The notes: a model not told the origin generated them from the letters alone. Positions 25,073 to 39,922 are shown, counted from the stretch's first letter. The stretch is 64,000 nucleotides of DNA from Anopheles merus (GCF_017562075.2 NC_054082.1:25804460-25868459), one strand, 5' to 3'. A program made the numbers and translations.

Positions 25073-27312
25073 GATACATGTGCTTGTATGCTCCGGAAGG
25101 TGTATTGACTCTAAAACACTCAATCTCAATCTTTGCAATATCATCAGCATACGCCCGGAGCGTCCCGGGTTCGGTACGATCCTAATCTCATTTGCGAGCA
25201 TGCATTAACATAATAAAACCGTGTCTGGCAGACGCGCCCAGGGTGTCTTAAGGAAAGGCGGAAGTTTATCGTAGAGGAATCTTTACACACTTTAAGCTGT
25301 TGCGAAACATAACATTGCAATCGCATATACACACACACGCACACAAGCTCTGATACCAGTTCCGGTGGGGATGAATATTCATGTATGTCTGCAGAACGAC
25401 CGACGATGCCGTTGAAAGCCACGGCAATACAGCACTGCAAATTGGCTGCTAAGATAATCATTTACACCGGATAGGAAGCATGTTGTAGAATTAGGGATGG
25501 TGCAAGTGTAGAGCGAGTTTATTTGTAATTGATTTTTAATTTAAACACACGTTATCTGCCTCAACCATATCGTGTAAACGTTACAACGCATACATGACTT
25601 TTAATGGTCTAAGCATTTTGATAAATATCGAACAATTTGTAGATTTTTGATCAAGCGTTACATAATTGTTCCAATATATAATATATTTCAGAAATCTATT
25701 GTTCGTTCAATTTATACCGACAATCTCAACGTTGAGGCACATAACTTATAGATAATTGTAGTGAAGAAATGAAGTCAAATGCTTTATGCCGTCATAATTT
25801 AGTGCCTTAAAGTATGCAACCTGCACCATTTAAATTATGCAATCTGCAAACCAAAACATGCGCAATTGTGGCATAATATTAAAAGGTAGAATGTAAGTGC
25901 AAATCATTAACAAGCTTTGTTTGAACATTGGCTAAGAAACTATATCTGCAAATGCTTAAGTGCATCATTAAAAAAAAACCAACTGTCAAACTCACTGCAA
26001 CGTCTGTACGGGATCCTATTAGTTCCATCCAACGCATTCCAAACTAACCAGCCAGAATCCTCAGTTCCACCATCGTTTTGTTAATCGTTCCGGCGCTCGA
26101 TCCTTATCACCTTTCCAAATTTCCACCACAAATCTCGACACTCCATCTCAGGGCCCGTTCCGCACAAACCCAGGACCGGGAATTGAATTTGCTTTCATTC
26201 CACAGCTAACTAACATCAACCCCGGGCTCAAAACCCGTCAGCCGCATTGCCGACCCCGAGCGCAACACACACACACACAATTCCCATTCGCTACGGCATT
26301 TGCATAAATCGACTAAATCGCTTCAAATCAACAGCCCGGGATGAGCATCCCAGGCATTCTGTAACCCCACCCGTCATACCGGCTGGCAAGCAGCAAACCC
26401 GAGACCCGAGACGATCGCTGTTGCCCGAAAGGCTAATATTTTAATTTCGCTATAAATTAAATCACCTAAATTTAATTTTTCACTCTGTAAAATGATATTT
26501 CATCACCGTTTGCTCGTTTTCCTTTTCCAACCCTGCCCATGCCCTCCCTTCCAGTGTCAGGACGCTGTGCGAACGCGGCCCTCTGTGTACAGTGCAGGTC
26601 GGAAGTGGTACAGTACGCTGCGGTACCGCGGGGGGAAATGGCGGCGTACCTCCACACAGTCAGTCGACATCCTAAATTTCCCTTCGGAAATCATACACCA
26701 CAGGAGGGGGGAGGATGAAAATGCTAAAACCAACCGCCACCATTTGCCGGGCCGAGTGGGGTTTTATTTTTTGTCGGAAAGAGAGTCCAATAGGCGATGA
26801 AGTGGTACGAGACAGGGGGAATGTTTATAATTTCTGTCATTCCATCCTCACCGCCGTTCGCTCGGTTCGGGCATGCTCTTTTCACACTGAAATCGGCAAT
26901 GAATCTGGAGACGCTCGGGCCGGCCACCCTCGGGACCCGGACAGCTCGAGAACTTTTCCAACCGCACCCTCCGCAGTTTACTCCGACTCAACAACGCTGT
27001 CCCGCTGACCAGAGCTGCCAGTCCACACTGTCCGGCTGGTGGATTGTTCGCACGGACCTGTTGGATGCGATTGTAGCTTATTTGCCGCATCAGCTTGCCG
27101 AAAGATTCGCAGGTCATCTCCACTGCTCTACGATGGTGAAGCTAGTTTGCCGGCAGTAGCGTACGCTAGCCACAGGAAATCTACATCCACCACTTGATGA
27201 AATCTCGATGAAACCCGCAATCGACATCTTGCCTGGTTGGCGGCATGGCCTGACCCAGGCTGAAATACGTTCCAATGTTGCTGACTTATCATTTGCCTCC
27301 AAGTCGATGAGA

Positions 27313-27324
27313 GGGGGGGGGGGG
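27313..27324. repeat. Poly(G) run, 12 nt
   Basis: Twelve consecutive G on the plus strand. Confidence 0.95.
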
Positions 27325-28247
27325 AGGCACCACATAGCCGACCCATTCGGTGCGGTGACATATGCTGGGAAAAGCTGGTATGAAAAATTAGCAACCGTGA
27401 GCACGTATGACCACCATTCGGCCCCGGGAGCTGGTCCTTGTGCGAGGGCAGATGAAACAGTTTCGGTTTCGATTGGGCAGTTTAGTTGTTCTTTCCCGCT
27501 GTGGCTACAAAAACAGAACCTGTGCCGAAGCTGCGTTGAGCATTGGGCCGTTTTGTTGGTGTACTGCTTTCATTTGCATATATTATAATGTGATTAAAAG
27601 TAAATTAGTGCACAGTGGCAGTCTGTGAATTCTGCATGCCCAGGAAGTTGAGCAGTTGACCAGACCGACCGTTCTGGTCATAGCAGGCAACCAAATGTAT
27701 GTTTATCTTAGCCAGTTGGGTGGAGAGTAGTTTCACAAATCCAAAGACAAACGGAATCAAACATTATCTCGACATTAGTGAATGTGCGTACGGAAGGGAC
27801 ATCGGAATAATTTTGGTGTTTGATGGAACACACCACAGCACCTGATAATGAAAGAGAACATTTTCGTCGCTTTTGTAGGAAAGTTAACTCGACGAAATGT
27901 TCCACATTCGTTCAAATAGTATCGAATGATTTGATCAAAACTATTTGTAAGCTAATACACAATTTAAACAAATCAGAAACAAATTAACATAAATTGTAAA
28001 GAAACGAAACGCCTACAATTATGCAAATTGTTGTAAATATTTTGCTTGAAGATTCCAAAATAATGTATACATTGCATTCATGAAATTCACCATTTGAAAG
28101 ACTAGCATACCTTCCAATGCATTACAATGAAAACAATTGAGAATAGAAACAACTTCGTTTTTTACATCAGATATCGCCTGATTAAACAAACCAATGTTAA
28201 TGTCAAAGTGTTACCTTCAGCTTCATTCCTGACAATATGCAAAGAGT

Positions 28248-28740
28248 AAACATCTGTTCGAAGTCATCGTACTTTAGTTGAAGTGGGTTTTAATCTTTCT
28301 CTCTGCTAAAGTAGCTATTCGAAAGTGGTTTGTCAAGTTCCAAAATGTAAATTTTGATTCTGAAGACAAAGAACGTTGCAGAATGTATCTAACATTTTAG
28401 AATGGACGACTAGAGGCGATGCTCAATGGAGATCCTTCACAAAAATATAGTGGAAACCCTTGGATTACCTCAGCAAGGCTTTTCCCAATGCTTGAAAACA
28501 ATGGAAATGATCAGATGTGTGGGAAACTGGGTCTCTTCTGAAATAAAGCTGAGAGACGAAGAAAACCGGTAGGCTACTTACGACCCACTGCTCCTACGGC
28601 ACCTGTTAATACGTACTTTGGAACACTGAAATGGTTGATTCTATTCTATTTGCTAGACAACGTAGACGTTGCTCTTGCGAACGACTGCTTGTTCTTGTCG
28701 ATAGCACATGGTCTAGCTCAGTGGTTTTCAACCTTTTTGT
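28248..28740 (+). pseudogene. Mariner transposase remnant with a large central deletion
   Basis: Reading in pieces gives KHLFEVIVL from 28248 and RKWFVKFQNVNFDSEDKER from 28320, both in one frame with internal stops. LEAMLNGDPSQK follows near 28411-28446. After a frameshift come LGLPQQGFSQ, then QCLKTMEMIRCVGNWV and KLRDEENR ending about 28569. These correspond in order to the helix-turn-helix DNA-binding half of a mariner transposase. After about 28600 a different frame gives NTYFGTLKW and then LSIAHGLAQ near 28693-28719, matching the C-terminal part after the last catalytic Asp. The catalytic core between them, including the conserved TGDEKW region, is missing (over 100 residues). Resemblance is closest to the irritans type (AHGLA, GNWV), by recall. 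I saw no terminal inverted repeats. It is dead and old, with at least three stops. Confidence 0.85.
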
Positions 28741-31183
28741 AACTTTTCATATCATGTAGGGTGTAAGATAAAGTAAAAATAAATAAAATATGTTGTTCTT
28801 GATGAAGGATTCCAAAATTTAAGAAATAAATGAGAATACATTACGAAACAAGAATAAAAATAATTCTATTTTTCTTGAATAAGTTACCACATTTTAGTTC
28901 CAATAAATACAAAAGTATAATTACACACATAAAGGAACTATTGCTACCATTCGTAATTAATTTCAAGGGAAGCACATAAATATTTTATTGGTGAATGCTA
29001 ACAATATATTACTACAGCATTTTCACAACACAAAGCCAATAATAACTGTGAGTGCACCTAGAAACCCTCACTCCTGCATAATCTAAACAGAAGGCTGTTG
29101 CACGTGAAAGCTATCTCGCTACGAGCCATTACCTACGCTTTCGAGAGAATCAACGTCAACAATAAAAAAAAAGCAATCGAAAGGTAAAACACAACACCCA
29201 CCAGCAAAGCATCAAACATGCACGACGAGTGTATCGTTTGAAATTGAATAGAAATTTATGTTTGCTCCCAACATCGACTGTGATCACATTTCCTTCACTT
29301 TTTGTTTCCTTTTCCTTTTTTTTACCGGCGAAGCGTCGTTAGCATGAGCCCTCCCTTGCTCCAGCACATTTGCACACGGCCAAGTAAAATGTCAAGCACT
29401 ACGCGAGTACGAGAAATGGGAAGCAATTGACAATTGCCCGGGAATGCTACCAAATGTTTACCCACGGACGGATCCTGCGAAGGGTGGTACCCCCCGGCGG
29501 GAAGGAGATAGGACTCAAAACACCGCGGGAAAATAAACCGACACGAATCATCCCTACAGCAACGGATGGCGTTCTCGCCGGAAAATAAATAGTGAACAAC
29601 GCGAGATCAGGCTGCACACCGTCGAATGGAAAACGAGACAGAAAGGGAACCGGTGAATTTAGATATGGAATTATGTTTCCAAATCATGTTCATCCACTTT
29701 GCTCCCGTCACGGGCTGAGCGGAATACGGAACGAGCAAATAAATGATTTTATCAAAATTTGCGTATCCTTTTTCTCTTTTTTTTGTGCTCAACTCATCCA
29801 GTTCCGATTCCGGTTGGAAGGACTCTCATGGCGTAGCATTCCGTTTCGTCAGGCTCGAACTATCGATTCTTGATTAAGACGTCAGCGAGCTGATACCGTC
29901 CGCTAACTTTGTCTTTCTGCTGGGTGCAACAAGAGAAGCGTGCCCAATACTAGAAACATATGTCCAAAGGATGTCAAGCTTGTTTTTGTTTCAATTTATT
30001 GAGTGTAGAAAGCAAACCCGATTGCTTTGAAACAAATCCGCCGAGACTGGCAAAGATGTGCTTCCCCTACAACAAAGCTCTGTCGTCCTCAAATATACAT
30101 GCCAACGCATTTCATCTACAGAGTGCAAGAAACTGACTTCAATCAGTGAAACCATTTACTCCTTCAATCCTCTCCCGTGCTACTTTATTGCAACAATCGA
30201 ACGGCTACACTGGTGACATCATTTATCGATATCTGCGTAGGTTTATAATGTTCCCCCACCAACATAATCTCACACCAACCACAAGCTACTGCATCGAAGG
30301 ACCGTTTAACCCCAACTCCAGTCGCCACAAGGCTGAGTCCCTTCGCTGCCCTCACCCTGTTGCGCTCTGGTAGACGCGTCGTAATCGTCGAACTAATTTG
30401 TGGCTCCAACACATCACAGCTTGTGATGGTGTGTTTCATCAGTCGGCAAGGATATGTGTCGGTTAGGAAATAGCAGCCAACGTGCATGCGTATGTCTGCA
30501 TCCGTATCTGTGCACGCATGCAACATGATTAGTTAATGGCACTGTCGGTGGGATTGCGAGCTTCAACTCAATACCGGCGAGCCGGTGGCCATCAATGCTG
30601 CCCCCAGCCAACCATTGCCAAGCAGCCCTCTTTCATTGCGCCTAATGAGTGTGATTTTATCAGCCACTGTCTCTGCCGTGCCACCTCACCTGAAACGCAC
30701 GGCCCAGGTGCTTTCGGCTCGATTGACAGTCATATTCTGTCGGTTACATTATGCTAGTTCGATACACAGCGCGTGAAATGCGAAACCACTACCACGGGGT
30801 TTGTATCCACTAAAGCCCTCTTCTTCCTCTTTCTTTGTCTCTCTCCCCACAGTGGCTCCTCCTCGGCGCCATTAACGGGCATCCTTACCCATCGCTCGTG
30901 TTCGTGTGACACGTTAGCACGTCGGGGCCGCTGGCGACGAATTTATAATTATCGACTGTAATGCATCTAATGTATGCATCCATAATTAGGACCGTGAAGT
31001 AAGCAGCGCAGTAGTGAATTGAAAATAAGTTGCATCTCTATCACACATACACTCTAACACATATGCACACCGAACACAAACCAGACCGATGGAGTGAAAA
31101 GTACCATACCTTGCGCCGGTACACGCAGGCAGCAAACACGTAAACAATTCCCCACGCTCTGGAACGAGCTATCATGCACAATG

Positions 31184-31206
31184 CACACACACACACACAC
31201 ACACAC
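31184..31206. repeat. (CA)11 microsatellite
   Basis: Near-perfect dinucleotide tract in GC-rich DNA. Confidence 0.92.
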
Positions 31207-32228
31207 TCCCCAACCCCCACCCGTAGGATGCAACGGAAAGTGACACAAACGTTGCACTACTAGCAAATCGTTTTACGATCTGCAATGGTGTGTATAGTCA
31301 AATAGATGACAGCCATTTTGGACCGCTCCAGCAATGGTGACATGAAAATGAGCTGCTCCCGAGGCAAGGGCAGAGGTACGTACGCTTCGAAAATCATTAG
31401 ACACGCTCATTAAATGCGTCCAATTGTGACCAGTGTGTGGTAATTTTTTTTTTGTTTTTCAGAAGAATCAGAAGAGATACAATTGAAGTTAGTGAAGGAA
31501 GCTAGTGCTACCTCATTGGGATGTAGATTTGTTTTACAAATCTTATGAATGTTTCCAGTTTTTAAGAAAACAACCAGCTACAGCATAAAATCCCCCATTT
31601 TGCACAGCTTTCTTTCAATCACGGTTCCAACGCCCGACAAAGTTAGCCACTGCTGTCTGCCTAAGCTGCCTTAAAAGTAGTTGTGCCAGTCGGTGTATGC
31701 CAGATCGTGTCGGTGGATGAAGAAGTAATTAAACAGATTGCTCTTTTTGTGCGAAATCCTCCCCCTAATCTGTACAAGATATCACACCCGATACAGCTAA
31801 CGATGAACTTAACATCCACACTTCAGCAAACGGCATACTTCCTGCCCTTTCGCTCTTCGTCCCCACTACCCGGGAAGGGGGCGTAAGTCAAGAGCGGTTT
31901 GATTGAATTCTCATCCACCCGTTCGGCCCGGCATCGCATCGGATTATGGTCAAAATTTGCCAAGAACCACATCAAACAGTACCGTTCGCTTTGCATTATC
32001 CGCCCGGGATCCGATTCGTACCGAGGCTTCAACTTCAAACGAAAACACGACACCAAGAGCCCGGTTAAGCGTAGCGATATGTTCGATATCCCGAGCTCGG
32101 CTCGCCGGCAAGCTGGTTCTGCTGGCATCTTTCTGGTCTGTACAAGCGCAAAATGAGCACGTAAAGTGGAATTGAACTGGTGGAGAGGTAAAATAAGGCA
32201 CAAAAATTGCTTTGCTATGACACACATT

Positions 32229-32258
32229 CACACACACACACACGTGCGCGCGCACATA
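32229..32258. repeat. 30-bp alternating purine-pyrimidine tract with a GTGCGCGCGC core
   Basis: CA repeats run into GTGCGCGCGC and then ACATA, giving 30 nt of strict alternation. This composition is the classic Z-DNA-forming type. Confidence 0.9.
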
Positions 32259-33974
32259 GACAATCCCGGGAATGCATAACTTCCGGGGTAACCGGCAGCT
32301 TGCCTCAGTCGGGAAAGTTTGCCTCACTCGCTCCGGTTTGCTCCATGAATAATTTCCACCAATATTAGAATGCAGCTGACGTTAGTCATCCGACCGACAC
32401 ATACCCGATGGCGGACACTTCCTCACCCTCTCCGGGATAGACACAAAACCCTCGCCGCAATGTGCTCTGGTTGTGGGTGTAGAGTACGAGGGAAACGTAC
32501 TACTGCCGCTCTCCACAACCGGGCGGGTGTCATGGCAAGCCGCTTTATTGGTGTAGGAAAATTACACTAGCAATTTGATACGAGCTCCGCTGTGGGGAGA
32601 AAAATGTCGAGGGCGCCTTCCAAGACTTCCAAGCAATGCGCCTCGGATGAGAAACACAAACACAGAACCTTCATCTCACAAAGCGTCCGGCGCCCGGTGG
32701 CCGGAAAAAAGTGTACACCGCACACGAAAGCGTTCCCGCTGCGGGTGTGCCCGTGTAGGATGTGAGTGGAGACTCTGTACTTTGTACTTCTTGATGTTTT
32801 TCTTCTACACAGTTGCTTTCTGCTGTTGTTGTGTACACCTCAAGATCCTTTAATATGAGTGAAGCATGAACGTCGAGCGGACGCCCCGACCGTGGAGACG
32901 CCGAACCGTTATGGAAATATTTCAAATATTCGTGTGCAAACCACGACAACGGAATGACTATTAGGTTGAGTGGAGTCTAGAGCGTGAGTGTTTGTGTTGG
33001 TGGTTTCTCACCGGTAGATCATAAATCCATCCACTTTTTGTCATACGAAATTCATTACAGTGAACTTTGTTCACTCAAAAACATGTCGATAAACTGCTCG
33101 ACAGATGTTCAAATCGAAAAGCGAGCTTTGCAAAAGTGCTCAGCTGGGGTTGGTTTTAATGGTGTGTTTAAAAACAACGCTGCACGGATTTTTACATCTA
33201 TTGTACCTTGGACAACTGCTGAAGATGTACAACACATTGCGTGTTATCTAATAGTGACGTATTGCTGATGGCATAACTTTAGGCGCATCGTGATTTCGAG
33301 AGCATACATTGCAAATAAAACAATACAGCTTTGTTTGGTGAACAAAAATACACTTTTCAATAGCACTCTACAAAATGAACCATATTAGCAACCCTCGAAA
33401 ACACAGCACCAACAATTTCCATTATGAGCCCTACAAGGAACTCGCTGTCGGTGGCCGTGCCGCTATCAACAGAAACCCACACTCGAACGCCGTGTTCACC
33501 TGTTAGTCCGTGCGGACAAATTGTTGCAATGGCTGGCAGACAGGCAAGGACAGAAGAAAATACCAGGAAAAACAATCCCCGCTCACCTTACCCTCGGATG
33601 GCCAACCGCCGCCCCGGTGCGGATGGAGCCTGCACACGGTCCCGGTGTCATGCACCTGTCCAACTTACCAAAACCCAAAACGTACACAGAGAGCAAGAGC
33701 GTGTAGATGCCACGGGGCAAGACGTTACCAAGAATTCCCATCCGACCTGGGGTGCCGACCTTTGATGGTTGTTGCTATGTACGAAGCCAACCGGGAAGCA
33801 AATCAGCTTCTTCGCCTCTGCCCAGGCGACGGTGCGCAAAAGGCAGCGACAGGTGAATGAGCGATACCGAAGCCGTAACTAGCCTCGGTCGGTTGCAGCA
33901 GCAACACCAACGTGTCTCACCACCACGTCAGCGTCGAGTGAAAACATATCGAGTGTAGTGAAAACAACGGAGAC

Positions 33975-33990
33975 GGGGGGGGGGGGGGGG
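33975..33990. repeat. Poly(G) run, 16 nt
   Basis: Sixteen consecutive G, the longest G/C homopolymer in the window. Confidence 0.95.
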
Positions 33991-36900
33991 CGAGAAAAAA
34001 AGTCATGTCAGAGAGAAAGTAAAATAACAGCGACAGAAAATGTGTAGAACATGGTGAACATGGGCCCTGCTCTGCCTTCCTACGAGTCGCCGTCATCCAA
34101 CATAACGGCAGCTCCGTTGCCAATAAGGTACTTACAGGTAATGAAATTCTGCTCAGAGCCATCCCTTCTCTACGGGCATAGCTATGGCAATGGATGTGAG
34201 AAAGAGACAGATAGGAACAGGAAACGGCTACAACACAGCTACCGTCATGTGCCGAGTGCACTTTGACGACATGAAAATCGGCTGATAAAATTTACATTTT
34301 AAGACACACCGTGCTGGCGAGCTGCAACTAGCACTACGTACTAGGCACCGTCGTCTCATTTAGGCGCCGAACCTCTTCCGATCCTGCCCGTCAGCGCCAT
34401 CTAGCGGCTCAACTTTTTGCAGTCGGCGAAACTGGCGTTGGCGTTGATGAGCTTTTCCGTGGTCACGGTACCAGCTGCAGCAGTGTCATCATCACCGGTA
34501 GATAATTTACACGATGAACTTACTGTCTTGCCTTCCTCTTCCTTAGCACACTTGGCAGAGACTTTAAGGATGCGTTCAAGTGTCAAGGCTCAAGGAATTA
34601 GAGCGGTCCATGGTACGGTTTTTGCTGGCAAAAGAGAGGAAACTTTTCCAATTTTACAGATAAACTCGCCAGCTTTTTTGGGCTCCGGGTCCATTTCGTT
34701 TTCAGTGCGAGCCATCACCACCCGTGCTGCACAGCTACACCGAAATCCTCTTCGGCGGACACGCGCAAACAATCAAAACTGTCACCAGGATTAGGCGAAA
34801 GCTAGTCGCACCACTTGCTCGCTTGCTAGTTAATGGTGGCAGACCGGTTGAAAGTTCTATATCCCGGGAAACTCCTCCCGTGCCCGCACTAAACCCACCA
34901 CCAAAACATTTAAAGGTTTAAAAAAAATCGCTTGAAAACAAACTCACTTACAGAACGGGACGGGACAAACGGACTGCAAACACAAAACGAGCAAACCTGC
35001 GACCAACAAACGCTAAATTCTGTCAATCTTCCATGTAATGATGCTTTAGCTAGAAAGTTAATTTCCAGAAAGTAACATTTCGAATGTCTTCGCCCGACAA
35101 ACTTCAGCGGAAGCGCTGTTGCCGGAAGAGCTCATCGGCCGCGTTTGCTCCCTTCCCGCAACCAATTGGACACAAGATCTGAAAACTTTGCCACAGCGGC
35201 CCGCCGGATCAGCACCCGCTCCCCGAGCTAGCTGCTACCGTCTTATCCTTCCCATTTCCGGACACGGCCAGGAACCCGCTCAGCCAGGAAGTACGTTTGT
35301 CTTCCGGGCGCATCCGTCCCGTTGGGATGAACCGTTCCCGTGCGACGCCACCCCGAACGATCATCGCCATCAACGCCATCGGTGCCATCAATTTCAATTC
35401 TGCAACTATTCAAGAAAAACAAACTTCGACACCCCGAAACTGTGACGTGGACTGGGACACGAAACCCGGCACAGCAGCAGCCCTTTATCTTTCGCCTGGG
35501 AACGATTCCAAAAGTGCTTCGCACAAACTTTATGATAAATGTTATTTTTCGTTCACTTCTTTCATTTCTTTTTGCGAAAGATTTTTTGTTTCCTTTCTTA
35601 TGGGGTTTCGCTCAATGATACGAGATAAAAATAGACGGACATAAAAAATACGATGAAATGGCTACACCAAACCTTCAGTCGATTTGTATAAAACGATTCA
35701 GTGGATGATCTGCAACTACACCGACAAAACGCTCGCAACTCGCACGTACAAACAAAGTCACACATAAAAAACAAAAATAGCAAAAGAAAACTCGCCCAAG
35801 CTGTGCCGTTTGATTCGGCCGCACGAAACGAAAAGAACTGGCTTGAGAAAGATAAGAGCACCGAGACCGGATACATCTCACTTCGCAGCTCGCCCCGTTT
35901 TCGAGGTACGTGCAATGATTTAAAAGTGGCTTCTAAGCAAATGTTGACGCAGCGTCTCCATTTTGGCCGAACATTAGCGCATGGACAAACATGTGCATCC
36001 GAAAGCAAACACCACTGCAGAAACTTTTCCAATTACAACCCATTACCGTACGGGCGAGGGTGAGAGGGACATTTATTAACCATCCCTTTGCCTTGGAAGC
36101 ACTTCAATTTAACGATCGGCAGCGGCTTGTGTGATATATGTTCATACCATGTATGATCAAATGTCACAGTCTCTATTCCAATTTGAATTTTTCATCGGAT
36201 AGGATTAACGTGCTGTTATGATATGTAACGCATTGTTAACAATCCTGCACACTATTTCTGTATAAAATGGCACTAGAGTGGTTTTGTTGATCAAAGTGCA
36301 TAGCTATAGGCGTTCATGAGGATTAACTAAATCAATTGCATATCTTTAGGCGCCATTCATCATGTGTTATGCAATGATGATTTCAAGCCTTCTAAACCAT
36401 CATTGTTTTACACATTGCAGCTGTAACGTACTGCATTGCTGAACAAATATTACGCTGGAAATTACTCACAAACTTACCCGATCATACCAAAAAATCTTTC
36501 TCATTTTTAAAAACGAGCATTTTCAAGTATCAATTGACCTTTCCTAGCCATAAATCTATCCAGCGGATCATGATGCAGTCCGTTTTCCACAAAAAAACCA
36601 TCTTACACGCACTCAAACGTTTCTTTGGTTATGAATTCAGTTGAATTGGTTATGAGTCCTGATACCTGAGGAAAATTTATCCAATTCGATGCAACTCGAG
36701 CCTCAATTGATTGCATGCAATCGACGTCAGTTTGGAAAGTGAATCTTGATGGTTTTCTCTGTGTTTGAATAGCTTATTTCATCTGATGATTCTTTGCTTT
36801 CCCTTTTGCTAGCGAGCCGGGTTGCGAAAAACAACAAGTTGGTGCAATCAGTAATGCTCGTTTGTGTTTCATATGAACGGGCTGAATTGGTTCATTGGCT

Positions 36901-38744
36901 CTTCAAACTGGGCATGATTTTCAAATAAGCAACAGAACACAAATACATCCAGGAATAGCAAAAAAAGAAAGCAATAATCCTTTGCGTCGAATAGTATAAC
37001 TCTTTTCTGTGCAAAACATCTACGACCCATCTCTTCTACTACACGTTGGGAACCATGCGATCTCCATCCCTTGTTTTGTTTCTAGCATTTGTTTTCTATT
37101 TGTTTCTCCGGTGAATGGAAAATGGTAAAGTTTTTCTTCCCTGGAAGCCACTGAATCAATTTCCTGTGTTTCTGTAACCCCTCTGCTTACCTGCGCTCAG
37201 CACAGCCCTTTGCTACTGTAAGGGCGTTCGTTTTCTTTCAACAATTCTCCACCTTTGCACCGTTTGGCTTGTCGTTTGGTCGCGCTGCTCGTCAGTTATG
37301 AAGCATAAGTTTTCCCTCTTTTACCCGCCTATCCAGTGTTTTTTGCATCCCTCTTTCTCAGAATGTGGGTTTTCCGATCAAAGGTTTCCCTTTACCAACG
37401 CCTTTGCCGGGCATGCACGCAGAGGCAGAAGCAGCAACAGTGCCTGCAGGATGACAGGGACGAACAATAATTGGCCAGAGCAATGGGCCGCTCTGCTACT
37501 GCAAGGAAGAATAAAGCCTTCAGACATCAAACCGGGAGAAATTCATCGAGCTCATATACATTCTAATACTGTGAGCACACACACACACACACACTCACTC
37601 GTACCATATAAACACACACACACGTCCACAGAAACAAACCAGGAAAAAGGCTGAGAGCATAATGCGGATATCGATATGACAATGATGATAAAAGTTTTGC
37701 ACCAGCGCCGCTCGGCTCCGATACTGAAATGAGATCGGTAAACAATAAGTAAAAGTTTGACGTTGACGCTAAATCGAACGACGTTCGATAGGACGGCACC
37801 GAAGTGGGGCTTCCATTTTTCTAGAGCACATCCTTGCCGATGGAGTGTGCTGAACAGTTCGTCTTGCCTTTGCCAGCTCGAACGAGCAAACTTTTGCGCT
37901 ATTTTCAGTTTAGAAAACTGTCCATCCAGTCAAAGTGAGTCGCAAGCCCGGTTTGACAATCAGGTGCTACTGGGCCAAAGGGGGCGAACGGGAAGCACCA
38001 AGAAGCAAAAGCAAAACAATAAAAAAAGCACACAAAATATTCGAGATGGCCATACTGATACGCTCGATCTTGCTTCACGTCAAGTGTGCTTCAACCGAAC
38101 CGGACGATAGCCGGACGGATGAGGAGAAAATGATGCTCCAAGATAAACTACTTTCCCTTGCGGATCGGTTTCAACAGGTTTTCCTGGTGTATCGAGTTGA
38201 CTCGGAGGGAAAGTTTTCCCATTTCCCATTAATCTGTCTTTTTCGTTTAGAATGTTTCGTTCTTCTTTGTAGGCGATGTGTGGATGAAGATTCCAGCCAT
38301 GAACGGGTAATAGAGGTGGATACAAGTTTTCTCACATGCAAGGAACATATAGAAATATCTTTTCATTTCAAATATTGATAGGAAATTTTAAACAAAACAA
38401 TAATAAAAAACTCCTAATAACCAGTACAGGAAATTATTTTTTTGTGTTTTCAAAAGCTTCTCTTTAAATGCATTGGAAAAACACGCTGTATAAGTAAATT
38501 TTGTTTGAAAACCGCATACCTTAAGGCGCTGATTGCTAGTATTTGTGGTCGTTTATCCTATCAAACACATTCTATATAACCCATTCACCAGTGCAACCGC
38601 CCACTGTAATACAATATGCGAACCAATCTAGAAGTGGTCATGCTTTATGAATTTCCAAAATCAAGTTTGACCAACAACAAAATGTACTGACACTGACATA
38701 AACGAATTTTACCGTCCCAATTGTCAACCAAACTGAAACACGCA

Positions 38745-38848
<104 letters not shown>

Positions 38849-39861
38849 ACAATGCACAAAATCTAGTTTCGAATCGATTCAATGCTTGATCTAAATTTTA
38901 AATGACGAACCCACCAACCACCGAACTAATTCCATTTCTGACCAGCCATCAGTCGGTGGCAGCAAAAATGGATTGATTTTGCACAACGAGCTCGAACCGC
39001 CTCATCCAGCAATTGCCCATGCCGCCATGAATGCGGAAAAACTGCTCACCATTTCCGTCCGTCCGGAGCGCGGACAAATGTCATTCAAATTAATACCCCC
39101 GGGCGGGCGCACTCGGCCGCCATAATGCCGTCCAGTGCATCGAAATGGGTCAAATTGATCGTTCGCGAAGATCGAGCACTCGACCAATTTGCGATCGATG
39201 CAACGATGACATTTCGTGCGCTTCCTGCACTGGTCCAACGGTTTCTGCCAGCCTCAGACCACGGTGCCGCGTTTTTTGCAGCTCGTCATAAACACACTTG
39301 CACACAAAACCGTCGATAGTGATTTCTGCCAATTCGTTCTTAATGTCATTTCATGTACCATTCCCGTTATAAGATGGGACGAATGTCAATTTAAAAACTC
39401 ACACAAAAAGAAGAAGAACGAAAGCAGACACAAACACTGGAAGCTGATTTTTAATTTATCCTTCCTCTCGCTCCAAAAAAAAAGGATAATTCACACAACG
39501 AACCCTCTCAGCTGGTACCCTCGGGGTAGCGGTTGGGTACGAAAAATGACAAAGTTGGCAGAAAATTTGCTGAAAATGAATGAGCTGAAAAACAACCGAG
39601 CGGGGGACCAACTGCTACTGCGAACCGACAAAAATGGAGAGGGTGTAGGATCCCACAGACACACACACACACACAAACTGCTCACTCAAGCCGTTATCCC
39701 CTGCGGCGTCACCACATTCGCGCCTCGCCCCAAACCGGGATGGCACACTATTATGGCAAAGAGTGCAAAAGTGTGCCCGATGAAGAAAGGATGAATAAAT
39801 TAAAATTTACTTTGCATAGATTAAAAATAGCAGCCCGCAGGAAGCCGACACTTGGGGCGCG

Positions 39862-39862
<1 letters not shown>

Positions 39863-39916
<54 letters not shown>
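39863..39916. repeat. (CA)27 microsatellite
   Basis: Perfect dinucleotide tract of 54 nt ending in AAACACATACATAC. Confidence 0.97.

Positions 39917-39922
<6 letters not shown>

Larger units (their letters stand above)
19021..28247. other. 9-kb non-coding stretch
   Basis: No gene is supported. It holds a (TTTAC)-like short tandem near 22300, a (TG)10 tract at 25053-25072, a G12 run at 27313-27324 and AT-rich blocks at about 21350-22850 and 25480-26000. Open frames up to roughly 126 codons show no domain. AT content rises toward the mariner remnant at 28248. Confidence 0.5.

Noticed and set aside
28718..28740. CAGTGGTTTTCAACCTTTTT resembles a hAT terminal inverted repeat
   Set aside because: It reads on from the mariner C-terminal remnant (AHGLAQ then WFSTF), no matching opposite end was found, and no 8-bp duplication is visible.
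39216..39794. 192-codon plus-strand frame
   Set aside because: Passes through a CA repeat (Thr-His run) and shows no domain.
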